NCBI GenBank assembly: GCA_039024315.1
Contig: JBCCQN010000118.1
Coordinates: 1-25,530 of the forward strand
DNA length: 25,530 nucleotides
Origin: JBCAWW01 sp039024315
GTDB taxonomy: Bacteria; Bacteroidota; Bacteroidia; J057
Direction of reading: 5' to 3'
Under the pieces are notes generated by a model that had not been told where the DNA came from, searched no databases, and was given only the letters and a program-made list of their open reading frames with translations. Numbering within the stretch: the first letter of the stretch is position 1; each line of letters begins with the position of its first letter. Position numbers and translations under genes: made by a program. Shown in pieces: positions 7,024-14,418 of this stretch.

Positions 7024-7824
7024 ATGGTATCGGCACCCATCGGCATTTTTGACTCTGGATTAGGAGGACTGACTATATGGAGCGCTATTCGCGAACGCTT
7101 AGCTCAAGAGTCGATCATCTATGTAGGCGATCAAGGGCGTTGCCCTTATGGGCCGCGTTCTCCGCAGGAAATCCAAACATACTCCGAGCAAATCACCCGA
7201 TTTTTGTTAGCAAAGGATTGTAAACTCATCGTCATCGCGTGTAATACCGCCACCGCAGCCGCGATTGGCATATTGCGGCAAAAGTATGCCGTTCCATTTG
7301 TTGGCCTTGAGCCAGCGCTTAAACCAGCCGTTTTGGCTAGTAAAAGCGGGAAAGTAGGGATTTTGGCAACAGAAGGCACTTTCAGCGGCCAGCATTTTAA
7401 ACAAACCCAAGCCCAATATGGCGTAGGGAAAAAATTCTTCTTACAAGTAGGTCATGGTCTTGTTGCAGCAGTTGAAAATGGGGATTTAGATACTCCTGCT
7501 ACCCAGAAACTGCTGGAGCGTTATTTAGTCCCGATGTTGGATGAGGGAGTGGATCAGATTGTATTGGGTTGTACCCATTATCCCTTGCTAAGACCTACCA
7601 TGGAAAAGATTGTAGGTGAGCAAGCCGTTATCTTGGATCCTTCGGCCGCGATTGCACGCAGAGTCGAGTACATTTTGCAGGAAGCCCAAAAGCTCAGTCA
7701 GGAGTCCTCCCCTCAATTTGAATTTTATACTACTTCCTCAATCAAAAAATTTACCCAACAACTTTACGATCTAATGAAAATACAAAGCAAAAAAATATCA
7801 AAATTGGGCTCTCTATCGTTTTAA
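7024..7824 (+). CDS. murI: Glutamate racemase
   Basis: Cofactor-independent racemase that converts L-glutamate to D-glutamate for peptidoglycan precursors in the cytoplasm. The 266-residue product has all family signatures: PIGIFDSGLGGLTIW with Asp10-Ser11, the GDQGRCPYG loop (36-44), the first catalytic cysteine Cys73 in ACNTATAA, and the second, Cys183, in GCTHYPLL with His185. Its length is normal for the family. An in-frame extension back to 6943 would run through a stem-loop and give residues with no counterpart in MurI, so the ATG at 7024 is chosen. The gene is followed after 82 bp by a membrane protein gene. A TAnnTTTG box ends 5 bp before the ATG, so the mRNA may have almost no leader. 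Confidence 0.95.
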   Translation: MVSAPIGIFDSGLGGLTIWSAIRERLAQESIIYVGDQGRCPYGPRSPQEIQTYSEQITRFLLAKDCKLIVIACNTATAAAIGILRQKYAVPFVGLEPALKPAVLASKSGKVGILATEGTFSGQHFKQTQAQYGVGKKFFLQVGHGLVAAVENGDLDTPATQKLLERYLVPMLDEGVDQIVLGCTHYPLLRPTMEKIVGEQAVILDPSAAIARRVEYILQEAQKLSQESSPQFEFYTTSSIKKFTQQLYDLMKIQSKKISKLGSLSF

Positions 7825-7906
7825 ATCCATAATTTAGCATGATTGATACCCAATCAAACGATAATTTTTTGTATTTTTATCTCTCTAAGCGAGAACGACA
7901 ACAAAC

Positions 7907-8485
7907 ATGGACATTGGCTTTGTAATGGATATCATGATGGCAGTCTTAGGCTTTGCAGCTGCCGCAGTGATTGGAGTTTACGTCTGGCGGATGTGGGCAA
8001 AGCCCGACAGTCCCGCTGCTAGTCCGGTGGCTGAATCGCAGCCAAAGCAAGAAAAAAAGGTGCCAAATAATAGTACGAAGCTCGTCTCAATGCAAGCGGT
8101 GGCCGCCTCGAGCTCCCCTACTAATAAGGTGCTACAAGCCGAACCCCCTCACCTAAAAGCAATTAGATTACAGCTTAAAACTGAAAATGAGCTGCAGTTG
8201 ATTTTACAAAATCAGAGCGGCACCATCCATCTCGACAAAGTAGAGGTGGGGGAAAACAACGAATTAGCGGTAGTTTTTGAGCCTTCGCTCACCCAAAAAA
8301 CTGCCCATGTATATGGCCCTCAACAGGAGATAAGCCTACATCTCAAGGGGGAGAAGGTCATCTTTAAGACCTATGAATTTTGGTTGTACTTCAAAAACAG
8401 TCAAGGTCAACGATTTCGCCAACAGATCGCAGGACTCGGTAAGGAGTATCCGATTGTAGAAAAGGCACAAGCTGCTGGTTGGTAA
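7907..8485 (+). CDS. Single-pass membrane protein of unknown function
   Basis: A 192-residue protein without a family I recognise. Residues about 8-28 (MDIMMAVLGFAAAAVIGVYVW) form one membrane segment followed by basic residues, consistent with an N-terminal anchor. Residues 32-85 are a Pro/Ser/Ala/Lys-rich linker. The last 110 residues alternate hydrophobic and polar positions (for example IRLQLKTENELQLILQNQSG), as expected for a beta-rich domain. The pattern 'L.L.LQNQSGTIHLDKVEV' recalls domains that describe intramolecular contacts such as Ig-like folds, but this is only impression. No catalytic motif is visible. It is co-directional with murI, 82 bp downstream. Confidence 0.75.
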   Translation: MDIGFVMDIMMAVLGFAAAAVIGVYVWRMWAKPDSPAASPVAESQPKQEKKVPNNSTKLVSMQAVAASSSPTNKVLQAEPPHLKAIRLQLKTENELQLILQNQSGTIHLDKVEVGENNELAVVFEPSLTQKTAHVYGPQQEISLHLKGEKVIFKTYEFWLYFKNSQGQRFRQQIAGLGKEYPIVEKAQAAGW

Positions 8486-8648
8486 ATCTGACTTCGGATT
8501 CAATCCACCGTCCAATAATGTGTATTCTTCTTCGTTAAACTGTATGACTCAAACCCAGAATTGGGCGCAACCCCGTTTTATGATTGATTGTCATTAAGCT
8601 GATTGCGTCAAATATTGCCTTAACAACAAGAATCAAACACCTTAGCAC

Positions 8649-10403
8649 ATGAAGCAATTTTGCACTCTTTGTTCTTTGCTCTTTTTATGGGCCACAATGC
8701 CGCAGCTTTATGCTCAAGCGGATTGTGCCAGCGCTCAGGCCATCACTACCGGTGGCACCTTTACGGCCAATTTTGATAATACCGCGGACTTTTTAGTCGC
8801 CTATAATGGAGGAGCCGCTCCTAACAATGGGCAATACGCCTGCGCAGCCACTCCGGGCCTAGGGGATGTATGGTTTTCGTATTCTCCTGGTGGTAGTAAT
8901 CTAGTACAAAACAACATCAGGCTCCAATTCAGCCCGAATTTCAACGGAACCTTCAATATCTTTTTGTTATACTCTGAATCCTTTGAAATTGGCGATCCCT
9001 GTGAGTTTCCCGGTGGGAACGTTCTTACCGGATTGACTCGCTATCAGGAATTTCGCTGTAATACTCCGATCAACGCCGGAGTAGGCAATGAATTAAATAT
9101 TGATTACAATGGCTTAGATGGTTCAGGCCAATACCTTATCGTAGTCGAAAGGGTAAGCGGAACAAGTGGGGGAGTAGATCAGATGACCATTAGTCCTAGC
9201 CTGCTAGGTACTTGTCCTGCCCCAGCCAATGATGCTTGTGCCAATCCGGCCCTACTTACCGTAGGTAATGGGATTGACCAAAACTATAATTCAGCCAATG
9301 TGCCAGCCTGGACCGACGCCATCAAAGGTACCAACGCTTGCGCGACCAAAGAACGTCTTTTTGATCAGTGTACAGGAGGATTGTTTGGCAATCCGCCTAC
9401 CCCCACAGAAGACCACTATGGCGCTTGGATCGGCATAGGCAGTACTTGCGTATTTACGGGGAATCTAGGAGATAACGGAAACCTACAGCTAGGAATTCCG
9501 GGGCATGCCGATGAGTTTTTAGAGAATACGGTCTATTTTCAAGTAGATATCCCTGGTGACGCAACCCCCAATACTACTTGGTATCTCAATATAGGGAGTA
9601 GCGGTTTTTGTTCGACTGCCCCCAACGACATGGTGGTAATGGTATTTACCTCATTAGATTGTAATGATGCCGATGCCTCCACAAGGTTTTCTGCCCAAAA
9701 AATGAACGTTAATCCGAGTATTCCCACTCCTCTACATACTTTTGCCTTGCCTTTTACCAATCCTGGCGACACCTACTATATCGTAGTCGATGGGACTCGG
9801 GGTTCCCAATGTGATTTTTGTATGCTGATGACCACCGATCCGGTCAACCCAGTATTACCCGCCACCGTCGAAAACTTTGAAGGTTGGAACGAAGGACCTA
9901 GCAATGTACTAAAGTGGGAAACCAGTCTAGAAACCCAACATGATTACTTTCAAATTGAACGTAGTCTTGACGGAGAAAACTTCACTGAAATCGGCTATTT
10001 AGCGGGCTTAGGCGAGTCAAACTCTACCCAAGACTATCGTTTTGTAGATCCTAGTGCCCCTTTTGGCAAAGCTTTTTATCGCCTTGCTATCGTCGATGTC
10101 AATGGAGGTAGTTATTATAGCTCAACCTTAGAGGTGGTTAGAGAGGATGCTACTTTTGGGCTGCATGAAGTTTATCCAGTTCCGTTCCGGAACGAATTAA
10201 TCGTTAACTACAGTACCGAAAGTGAAAAAGAGATGTTCGTACGCCTCTATGATATGCAGGGCAAAATGATATTAAGTGAAAGCACTCAACCTAGAGCTGG
10301 TACCAATCAGTTTAGTATCCAAACCGAAGCGGTGCCTTCAGGTATGTATATCCTGCGCCTAGAGCAAAATGGCTTAAGCCAGATCAAAAAGGTGATCAAA
10401 TAG
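8649..10403 (+). CDS. Secreted multidomain protein with T9SS C-terminal sorting domain
   Basis: A 584-residue exported protein. Residues 1-22 are a signal peptide ending LYAQA. The N-terminal 390 residues hold at least two Cys-containing beta-rich modules introduced by ADCASAQAI and NDACANPALL, phrases common in Bacteroidota surface proteins; the modules resemble CUB/PPC-type sandwiches, but I cannot name them. A fibronectin-like module (about 398-495) has the pattern LKWETSLETQHDYFQIERS and EIGYLAG. The last 80 residues (HEVYPVPFRNELIVNYS to QIKKVIK) are a type A T9SS sorting domain, which is recognised at the outer membrane and normally removed on export. The protein is thus expected on the surface or outside the cell. 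It is preceded by a 163-bp gap with no motif I can support and ends in a strong terminator. Confidence 0.9.
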   Translation: MKQFCTLCSLLFLWATMPQLYAQADCASAQAITTGGTFTANFDNTADFLVAYNGGAAPNNGQYACAATPGLGDVWFSYSPGGSNLVQNNIRLQFSPNFNGTFNIFLLYSESFEIGDPCEFPGGNVLTGLTRYQEFRCNTPINAGVGNELNIDYNGLDGSGQYLIVVERVSGTSGGVDQMTISPSLLGTCPAPANDACANPALLTVGNGIDQNYNSANVPAWTDAIKGTNACATKERLFDQCTGGLFGNPPTPTEDHYGAWIGIGSTCVFTGNLGDNGNLQLGIPGHADEFLENTVYFQVDIPGDATPNTTWYLNIGSSGFCSTAPNDMVVMVFTSLDCNDADASTRFSAQKMNVNPSIPTPLHTFALPFTNPGDTYYIVVDGTRGSQCDFCMLMTTDPVNPVLPATVENFEGWNEGPSNVLKWETSLETQHDYFQIERSLDGENFTEIGYLAGLGESNSTQDYRFVDPSAPFGKAFYRLAIVDVNGGSYYSSTLEVVREDATFGLHEVYPVPFRNELIVNYSTESEKEMFVRLYDMQGKMILSESTQPRAGTNQFSIQTEAVPSGMYILRLEQNGLSQIKKVIK

Positions 10404-10428
10404 TAAGCAGATAGAATAAATGAACCCA

Positions 10429-10466
10429 GAGCGGCGAGACATTCATTTGTCTCGCCGCTCTTATTT
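10429..10466 (+). terminator. Strong intrinsic terminator after the T9SS cargo gene
   Basis: GAGCGGCGAGAC (10429-10440) pairs perfectly over 12 bp with GTCTCGCCGCTC (10449-10460) across an 8-nt loop, followed by TTATTT. It lies 25 bp after the stop of the cargo gene. The opposing gene ends at 10488, so the hairpin may also slow transcription from that side. Confidence 0.88.
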
Positions 10467-10487
10467 ACACTGTACAATTCTTGATGC

Positions 10488-10970
10488 TTAGTTATTCTGA
10501 GCCAGTCTCACTTGATGAAAAATGCTCATGGCAAAGTTTAGCTGCCAAGCAAAACGAGCCATCAACTCCATACTGGATTTTTCTTCATAGGCAGCCGCTG
10601 TGTAAAAAACATCCTGCACCTCAGCCAATAACTGCTGACTCATCTTGATGATGCTGCCCACTGCCTCATCAAAGTTTCGCACTTCCCCTATCGCCTGAAC
10701 ACTGGTAAGGCTCAGCCCCATTAATTCGGCAGAGGAGGTATGAGGATTATGTCCCCACTTCATTAGCTGTTGCGCCAAGATATGTGTATTTTGATGAGTG
10801 AAATAGTAGAGACGATCTACTTTTTCACTAAAGTCCAAAAAGGGGCGTAGTTTGGGCTCCCACATAAGCTTTTGGACATTTTGCTCATATATTTGATACT
10901 CCGCAAAGAGAGATTCCATTTTATCTGCAATCTCCTCGCTTCCTTCTGGTTGGTATGGAATTAGTTGCAT
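10488..10970 (-). CDS. Dps-like ferritin-fold protein lacking ferroxidase ligands
   Basis: A 160-residue all-helical protein that follows the Dps (miniferritin) pattern: EYQIYEQNVQKLMW matches the first-helix phrase 'NYQIFYQNxRGFHW' of Bacteroidota Dps, FLDFSEKVDRLY matches 'FFELHxKFEELY', and LAQQLMKWGHNPHT matches 'IAERILTLGHTP'. Dps normally stores iron as a dodecamer and shields DNA from oxidants. Without gaps, the four ferroxidase ligands His, His, Asp and Glu correspond here to Met36, Ser48, His63 and Gln67, so classical iron oxidation is unlikely. The ATG at 10970 gives a normal Dps length and leaves 86 bp for promoters shared with the divergent gene at 11057. An in-frame ATG at 11045 would add 25 AT-rich-coded, hydrophobic residues and leave only 11 bp, so it is less likely. 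It converges on the terminator at 10429-10466. Confidence 0.75.
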   Translation of the reverse strand: MQLIPYQPEGSEEIADKMESLFAEYQIYEQNVQKLMWEPKLRPFLDFSEKVDRLYYFTHQNTHILAQQLMKWGHNPHTSSAELMGLSLTSVQAIGEVRNFDEAVGSIIKMSQQLLAEVQDVFYTAAAYEEKSSMELMARFAWQLNFAMSIFHQVRLAQNN

Positions 10971-11056
10971 TTTTTCGACCTTTTGTTTTTTAACGGAGCC
11001 AAGAATAATAAGTTTTATCAATAGTAATAAAATCTCCATAGTCATTAGTTATAAAC

Positions 11057-11770
11057 ATGCACAAAAAGGCTAAAATCTTCCGCATTTTCGCTCGGATTCT
11101 ATTTCGCACCTTGATCGTACTGATTAGCCTTTTTCTCCTTTATGGTCTGCTAGGCCTGATTTTAAGTATTATTCCTGTTAACCAAGATTGGCAAGAACCA
11201 GAAATGGGAAAAGAGGTCTTTGTCTTGAGCAATGGCGTACACTTAGACTTAGTTTTGCCAAGATACCAAAACGGCAAGCCCCTTTTTCCTCAAATTCCTG
11301 CCGCTCAAATAGGAGGTGAAGCCAATGATTTGGAAAAGGGGAAGCATCACTTAGCTTTTGGCTGGGGAGACAAAGGCTTTTACCTAGAGACTCCTAATTG
11401 GTCCGATCTTAAAGCCTCAGTTGCTATCAATGCGGCCTTACTCCCCAGTGCAACAGCCATGCATGTAACCTCCTATCCTTTTAAGCTGAGGACAGGGGAA
11501 AGATGCCGGTCTTTTCGGGTAAATGCCAAACAACTGGAGCAACTTGTTGCTTATGTAAATGATAGCTTCGAACTAGTCGATGAAAAAGCAAAGCTGATTG
11601 ATTGTTGCCAATATTCGGGTTATGTCAACCAATTTTATGAAGCCAACGGCAGTTATCATTTGGTCAACACCTGCAATCAATGGGTCAATCAAGGCCTAAA
11701 AGAAGCAGGTATCAAAACCGCCCTCTGGTCGCCCTTTGATTGGGGGGTACTATACCATTTTGCGGACTGA
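11057..11770 (+). CDS. DUF2459 / TIGR02117 family membrane-anchored protein
   Basis: A 237-residue protein with an N-terminal membrane segment (about 17-40) and an extracytoplasmic domain matching DUF2459 (TIGR02117). Recognisable family blocks are VFVLSNGVHLDLVLP with His62, AFGWGDKGFYLETPNW (100-115), and HLVNTCNQWVNQGLKEAGIK with Cys206, ending in WSPFDWGVLYHF. The invariant Cys and His suggest a papain-like cysteine hydrolase, but I know no demonstrated activity. The TIGR name reflects occurrence near urease genes in other species; no urease gene is in this window. The gene starts an apparent three-gene run with the DUF6843-like gene (45 bp gap) and proline dehydrogenase. It is divergent from the Dps-like gene. 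Confidence 0.85.
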   Translation: MHKKAKIFRIFARILFRTLIVLISLFLLYGLLGLILSIIPVNQDWQEPEMGKEVFVLSNGVHLDLVLPRYQNGKPLFPQIPAAQIGGEANDLEKGKHHLAFGWGDKGFYLETPNWSDLKASVAINAALLPSATAMHVTSYPFKLRTGERCRSFRVNAKQLEQLVAYVNDSFELVDEKAKLIDCCQYSGYVNQFYEANGSYHLVNTCNQWVNQGLKEAGIKTALWSPFDWGVLYHFAD

Positions 11771-11815
11771 TAGAATCGAACTAGATTTGCAAGCCTGTTT
11801 TTGCATATATCACTT

Positions 11816-12421
11816 ATGGGATTTAGGTCGCTAAAACGTGTAGAAAAGATTATCCTGATGAGCTTCGTCTTCTCAATTATCATGATGGCGGGACTATGGC
11901 TCATGGACAAAGAAGATGATCGCGACTTTTATCTTCCCCCGGGTTTTGAAGGCTGGGTTACTATTCGCTATGAGGTCCCTGATGCACCGCCTCTGAGCTA
12001 TCAAGACGGTAACTTACAGATTGTGATTGCAGAAAATGGCATTGCCGAAACTTCCTCGAGGCTTACAGTAGGCTGGCGAAAAGACAGTTATTTTTGGCGT
12101 TCCTCCGAAGGAGATACCCCTATTCCGTCCTCCGTCCAAAAAGATGGTGAGTACTATCTATATTTTTCCCGACATGAGTACTATACCAAAGACCATTTGG
12201 AGGTCATGAAAGGCCTCAAAGCAGGAGAGGATACGGTACTTTGGGATAATACTCGGATCAGCAGAAGTGAGGAGCAAGAAGTCTCCTATGAAAAAGGCAG
12301 AAAAACGCTTGAATATTTTTACATTAGTGCGGAACCAAAGAGCATCATGTTTGTTCCGCCCCCTCTGCAGAGTGAGGAAGCATTGCTAGATGACGAGGAT
12401 CGGCAAATACGTATAGACTGA
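11816..12421 (+). CDS. Membrane-anchored protein, DUF6843-like
   Basis: A 201-residue protein starting at ATG 11816; an in-frame TTG 15 bp upstream is less likely. Residues about 10-30 form a membrane anchor. The next part, FYLPPGFEGWVTIRYEVPDAPPL, followed by GNLQIVIAENGIAETSS, resembles the DUF6843 type of small beta domain ('P.gf.G.v.I.y......y..g...i.e.GI..T'). The function is unknown. The C-terminus is acidic. The stop codon overlaps the proline dehydrogenase start as TGATG, so translation of the two is probably coupled. Nothing in its sequence links it to proline metabolism. Confidence 0.7.
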   Translation: MGFRSLKRVEKIILMSFVFSIIMMAGLWLMDKEDDRDFYLPPGFEGWVTIRYEVPDAPPLSYQDGNLQIVIAENGIAETSSRLTVGWRKDSYFWRSSEGDTPIPSSVQKDGEYYLYFSRHEYYTKDHLEVMKGLKAGEDTVLWDNTRISRSEEQEVSYEKGRKTLEYFYISAEPKSIMFVPPPLQSEEALLDDEDRQIRID

Positions 12422-13617
12422 TGAGTACAAACCCTACCCCACCCCCAACTAAACTCGACTTTCAAAATACCGAGTTAGCTTTTCGCGCCCGTTCTGATGA
12501 ACGCCTCAAGCGCGATTTCTGGCTATTCAAGTTGATTGATTCTCCCTCATTGACCAAGGTAGGGCCCCCCATGTTGAGTTTTGCCCTCAATGTTGGTCTT
12601 CCAGTTACCGGCATGGTACGTAAGACCTTATTTTCTTTGTTTTGCGGTGGCGAATCCCTAACCGAAACCGTAGGACGCTCTAGTATGCTAGATAAGTTTG
12701 GGGTGAAAACCATCCTTGATTACAGCGTAGAAGGAGAGAAAACCGAGAGCGCCTTTGATGCTACGCTGGCAGAGTTTTTGGCGACACTCCGGCAAGGGGC
12801 GCGGCAAAGCTCCATTGCAATGGTCGCCTGTAAATTGACCGCACTCGCTCCCTTTGATTTGTTGGCCAAAGTCCAAAGAAAGGATGAACTCAAAGAGGGG
12901 GAAACCTCAGCCTTTAATCGAGTCCGTCGGAGAGTGCAAGATCTAGCTCGGGCCGCCGCCGAAAATAAAACGCCGATCTATATAGATGCAGAGGAAAGTT
13001 GGATTCAAGAAACCATTGACCAGCTAACGGAAGAACTCATGGCCGAATACAATAAACAAAGCGTAGTGGTCTATCACACCATTCAGCTTTATCGCCATGA
13101 TCGACTCGAATACCTCAAAAGCCTTATCCAAAGCAGCAAAGCGCAAGGCTATATCCTTGGGGTCAAATTGGTGCGCGGCGCTTATATGGAAAAAGAGCGT
13201 GATCGAGCAGAGGAGATGAATTACCCCAGTCCTATTCAGCCAGACAAAGCGGCTACAGACGCTGACTACAATGCAGCAGTCGAACTCTGTCTGCAAAATA
13301 TTGACACTGTTTCTGTCTGCGTAGGTTCGCACAATGAAGAGAGTTGTCTTCGGCTGGCCGAACGTATGGACGAATTGGGCCTCGCCCATGATCATCCGCA
13401 TATTTGGTTTGCACAGTTACTAAGCATGTCCGATCACATTACCTTCAATCTAGCGGCCCAGGGCTTCAATGCCGCCAAATATCTTCCCTATGGCCCAGTA
13501 AAAGCAGTGATCCCTTACTTGATCAGACGCGCCCAAGAAAATACATCCGTGGCCGGTCAGGCCAGTCGTGAGATGCAGCTACTAACGACAGAAATGGAGC
13601 GGCGGGGCTTGAAGTGA
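12421..13617 (+). CDS. Proline dehydrogenase (FAD-dependent)
   Basis: Oxidises L-proline to pyrroline-5-carboxylate and passes electrons through FAD to the quinone pool; first step of proline catabolism. At 398 residues this is the monofunctional form. Family residues are present: GVKLVRGAYM (247-256, Lys249 and Arg252, flavin and active site), KYLPYGPVKAVIPYL (353-367), and the substrate-carboxylate pair Arg369-Arg370 in RRAQENTSVAG. The long insert 150-210 with RRRVQDLARAA is common in Bacteroidota and eukaryote-like members. The pyrroline-5-carboxylate dehydrogenase partner is not in the window, so the second step must be encoded elsewhere. The start overlaps the preceding stop (TGATG). 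The gene converges on the phosphodiester-glycosidase gene with 5 bp between stops. Confidence 0.95.
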   Translation: MSTNPTPPPTKLDFQNTELAFRARSDERLKRDFWLFKLIDSPSLTKVGPPMLSFALNVGLPVTGMVRKTLFSLFCGGESLTETVGRSSMLDKFGVKTILDYSVEGEKTESAFDATLAEFLATLRQGARQSSIAMVACKLTALAPFDLLAKVQRKDELKEGETSAFNRVRRRVQDLARAAAENKTPIYIDAEESWIQETIDQLTEELMAEYNKQSVVVYHTIQLYRHDRLEYLKSLIQSSKAQGYILGVKLVRGAYMEKERDRAEEMNYPSPIQPDKAATDADYNAAVELCLQNIDTVSVCVGSHNEESCLRLAERMDELGLAHDHPHIWFAQLLSMSDHITFNLAAQGFNAAKYLPYGPVKAVIPYLIRRAQENTSVAGQASREMQLLTTEMERRGLK

Positions 13618-13622
13618 GGCGC

Positions 13623-14375
13623 TTATTTCTCCCCCCAAATTGCAATAATGCTACCATAGGGCCTTCCCTCCTCTTCTCGCCCCAAGACGGGCAAATACAT
13701 CTGAGAAATAGCCCCATCTAAATACAGGGCATTGGGACAGGCTAAGCGTTCCTCGAAGAGGCTAGCAAAATGATAGAAATTGACCGGCTGGTTTGAAATG
13801 GCAAAAATGATTTCCCCTTGCTGATCGATCCCCACTCCTGAACGCACGTATTTATTAGGCGACGCCTCGCGAAATTTGGGATGAATCTTCCCCTCAATCA
13901 CCAGCATCGGCCCTGACTGAATGGCATGTTGGCATTTAGGTTTTGCTCGGGCGAATGCTTGTGTGCTAAGGATATTTTTTTCGGTTTCGCCTATGTAAAA
14001 AACCCCATTGGGTTTGAGATAAAAATTACCCTTACCCTCGCTTTGGTTGAGTTTTTGGTGGGTTTGGGTGTGCTCAATATAGAGACCAGAAGGCGAGAAA
14101 TCAGGTTCAAAAATACCCCCATTGGTTGCAAAGAGGAGCTTTTTGTTACCGCTGCGCGGAACGCTTCCCTCTAGCGCTTTGAAGTTGGAGAAGACCTTTT
14201 TGTCCCCATTGCGGGAGACAAAGTCCAATACCGAGGCATCCTTTACCCGCAGTATATCAAAGCTAACTTTGCGGTAACGCAAGCGTTCTGCTTTAAATGC
14301 CTGATCGAGGGGCTTTTGTCCATAAGAAAAAAATAGCAGTAAAACGCCAAGACTAATTAGGAAGGGTCTCATCAT
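13623..14375 (-). CDS. Phosphodiester glycosidase (NAGPA-like) family secreted protein
   Basis: A 250-residue exported protein. The start is one of two adjacent ATGs (14375 or 14372), giving a signal peptide MMRPFLISLGVLLLFFSYGQ. The mature part has the motifs of the NAGPA-type domain (PF09992): FATNGGIFEPDFSPSGLYI (82-100), IQSGPMLV (152-159), RSGVGIDQQGEIIFAIS (178-194) and NALYLDGAISQMY (215-227). Members cleave phosphodiester-linked sugars, as in the mammalian uncovering enzyme, or act on bacterial exopolysaccharides; the substrate here is unknown. A longer in-frame reading to 14447 would overlap the M48 start region and is rejected. It is divergent from the M48 protease across 43 bp and converges with proline dehydrogenase. 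Confidence 0.85.
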   Translation of the reverse strand: MMRPFLISLGVLLLFFSYGQKPLDQAFKAERLRYRKVSFDILRVKDASVLDFVSRNGDKKVFSNFKALEGSVPRSGNKKLLFATNGGIFEPDFSPSGLYIEHTQTHQKLNQSEGKGNFYLKPNGVFYIGETEKNILSTQAFARAKPKCQHAIQSGPMLVIEGKIHPKFREASPNKYVRSGVGIDQQGEIIFAISNQPVNFYHFASLFEERLACPNALYLDGAISQMYLPVLGREEEGRPYGSIIAIWGEK

Positions 14376-14398
14376 GATCCAAGATACCGATTTGAGTC

Positions 14399-14414
14399 TA
14401 ATTTTGTACTTTTG
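14399..14414 (+). promoter_or_regulatory. Two consecutive -7 boxes (TAATTTTG, TACTTTTG) before the M48 gene
   Basis: TAATTTTG (14399-14406) and TACTTTTG (14407-14414) both match the Bacteroidota -7 consensus TAnnTTTG and abut exactly. From the second, transcription would start near the ATG at 14419, giving a leaderless or nearly leaderless mRNA. A -33 TTG at the usual distance is not obvious. Confidence 0.6.
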
Positions 14415-14418
14415 CAGC

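Noticed and set aside
7840..7869. TGATTG/CAATCA hairpin followed by a T-run after murI, as terminator
   Set aside because: The stem is only 6 bp, AT-rich, and the T-run is offset by several bases; too weak to call.
10971..11045. 25-residue hydrophobic N-terminus of the Dps-like protein
   Set aside because: It is AT-rich, unlike Dps proteins, and would leave only 11 bp to the divergent start; kept only as an alternative start.
13024..13401. 125-codon open frame on the minus strand inside proline dehydrogenase
   Set aside because: It is fully antisense to a well-conserved enzyme, has no recognisable motif and looks like a codon-bias shadow.
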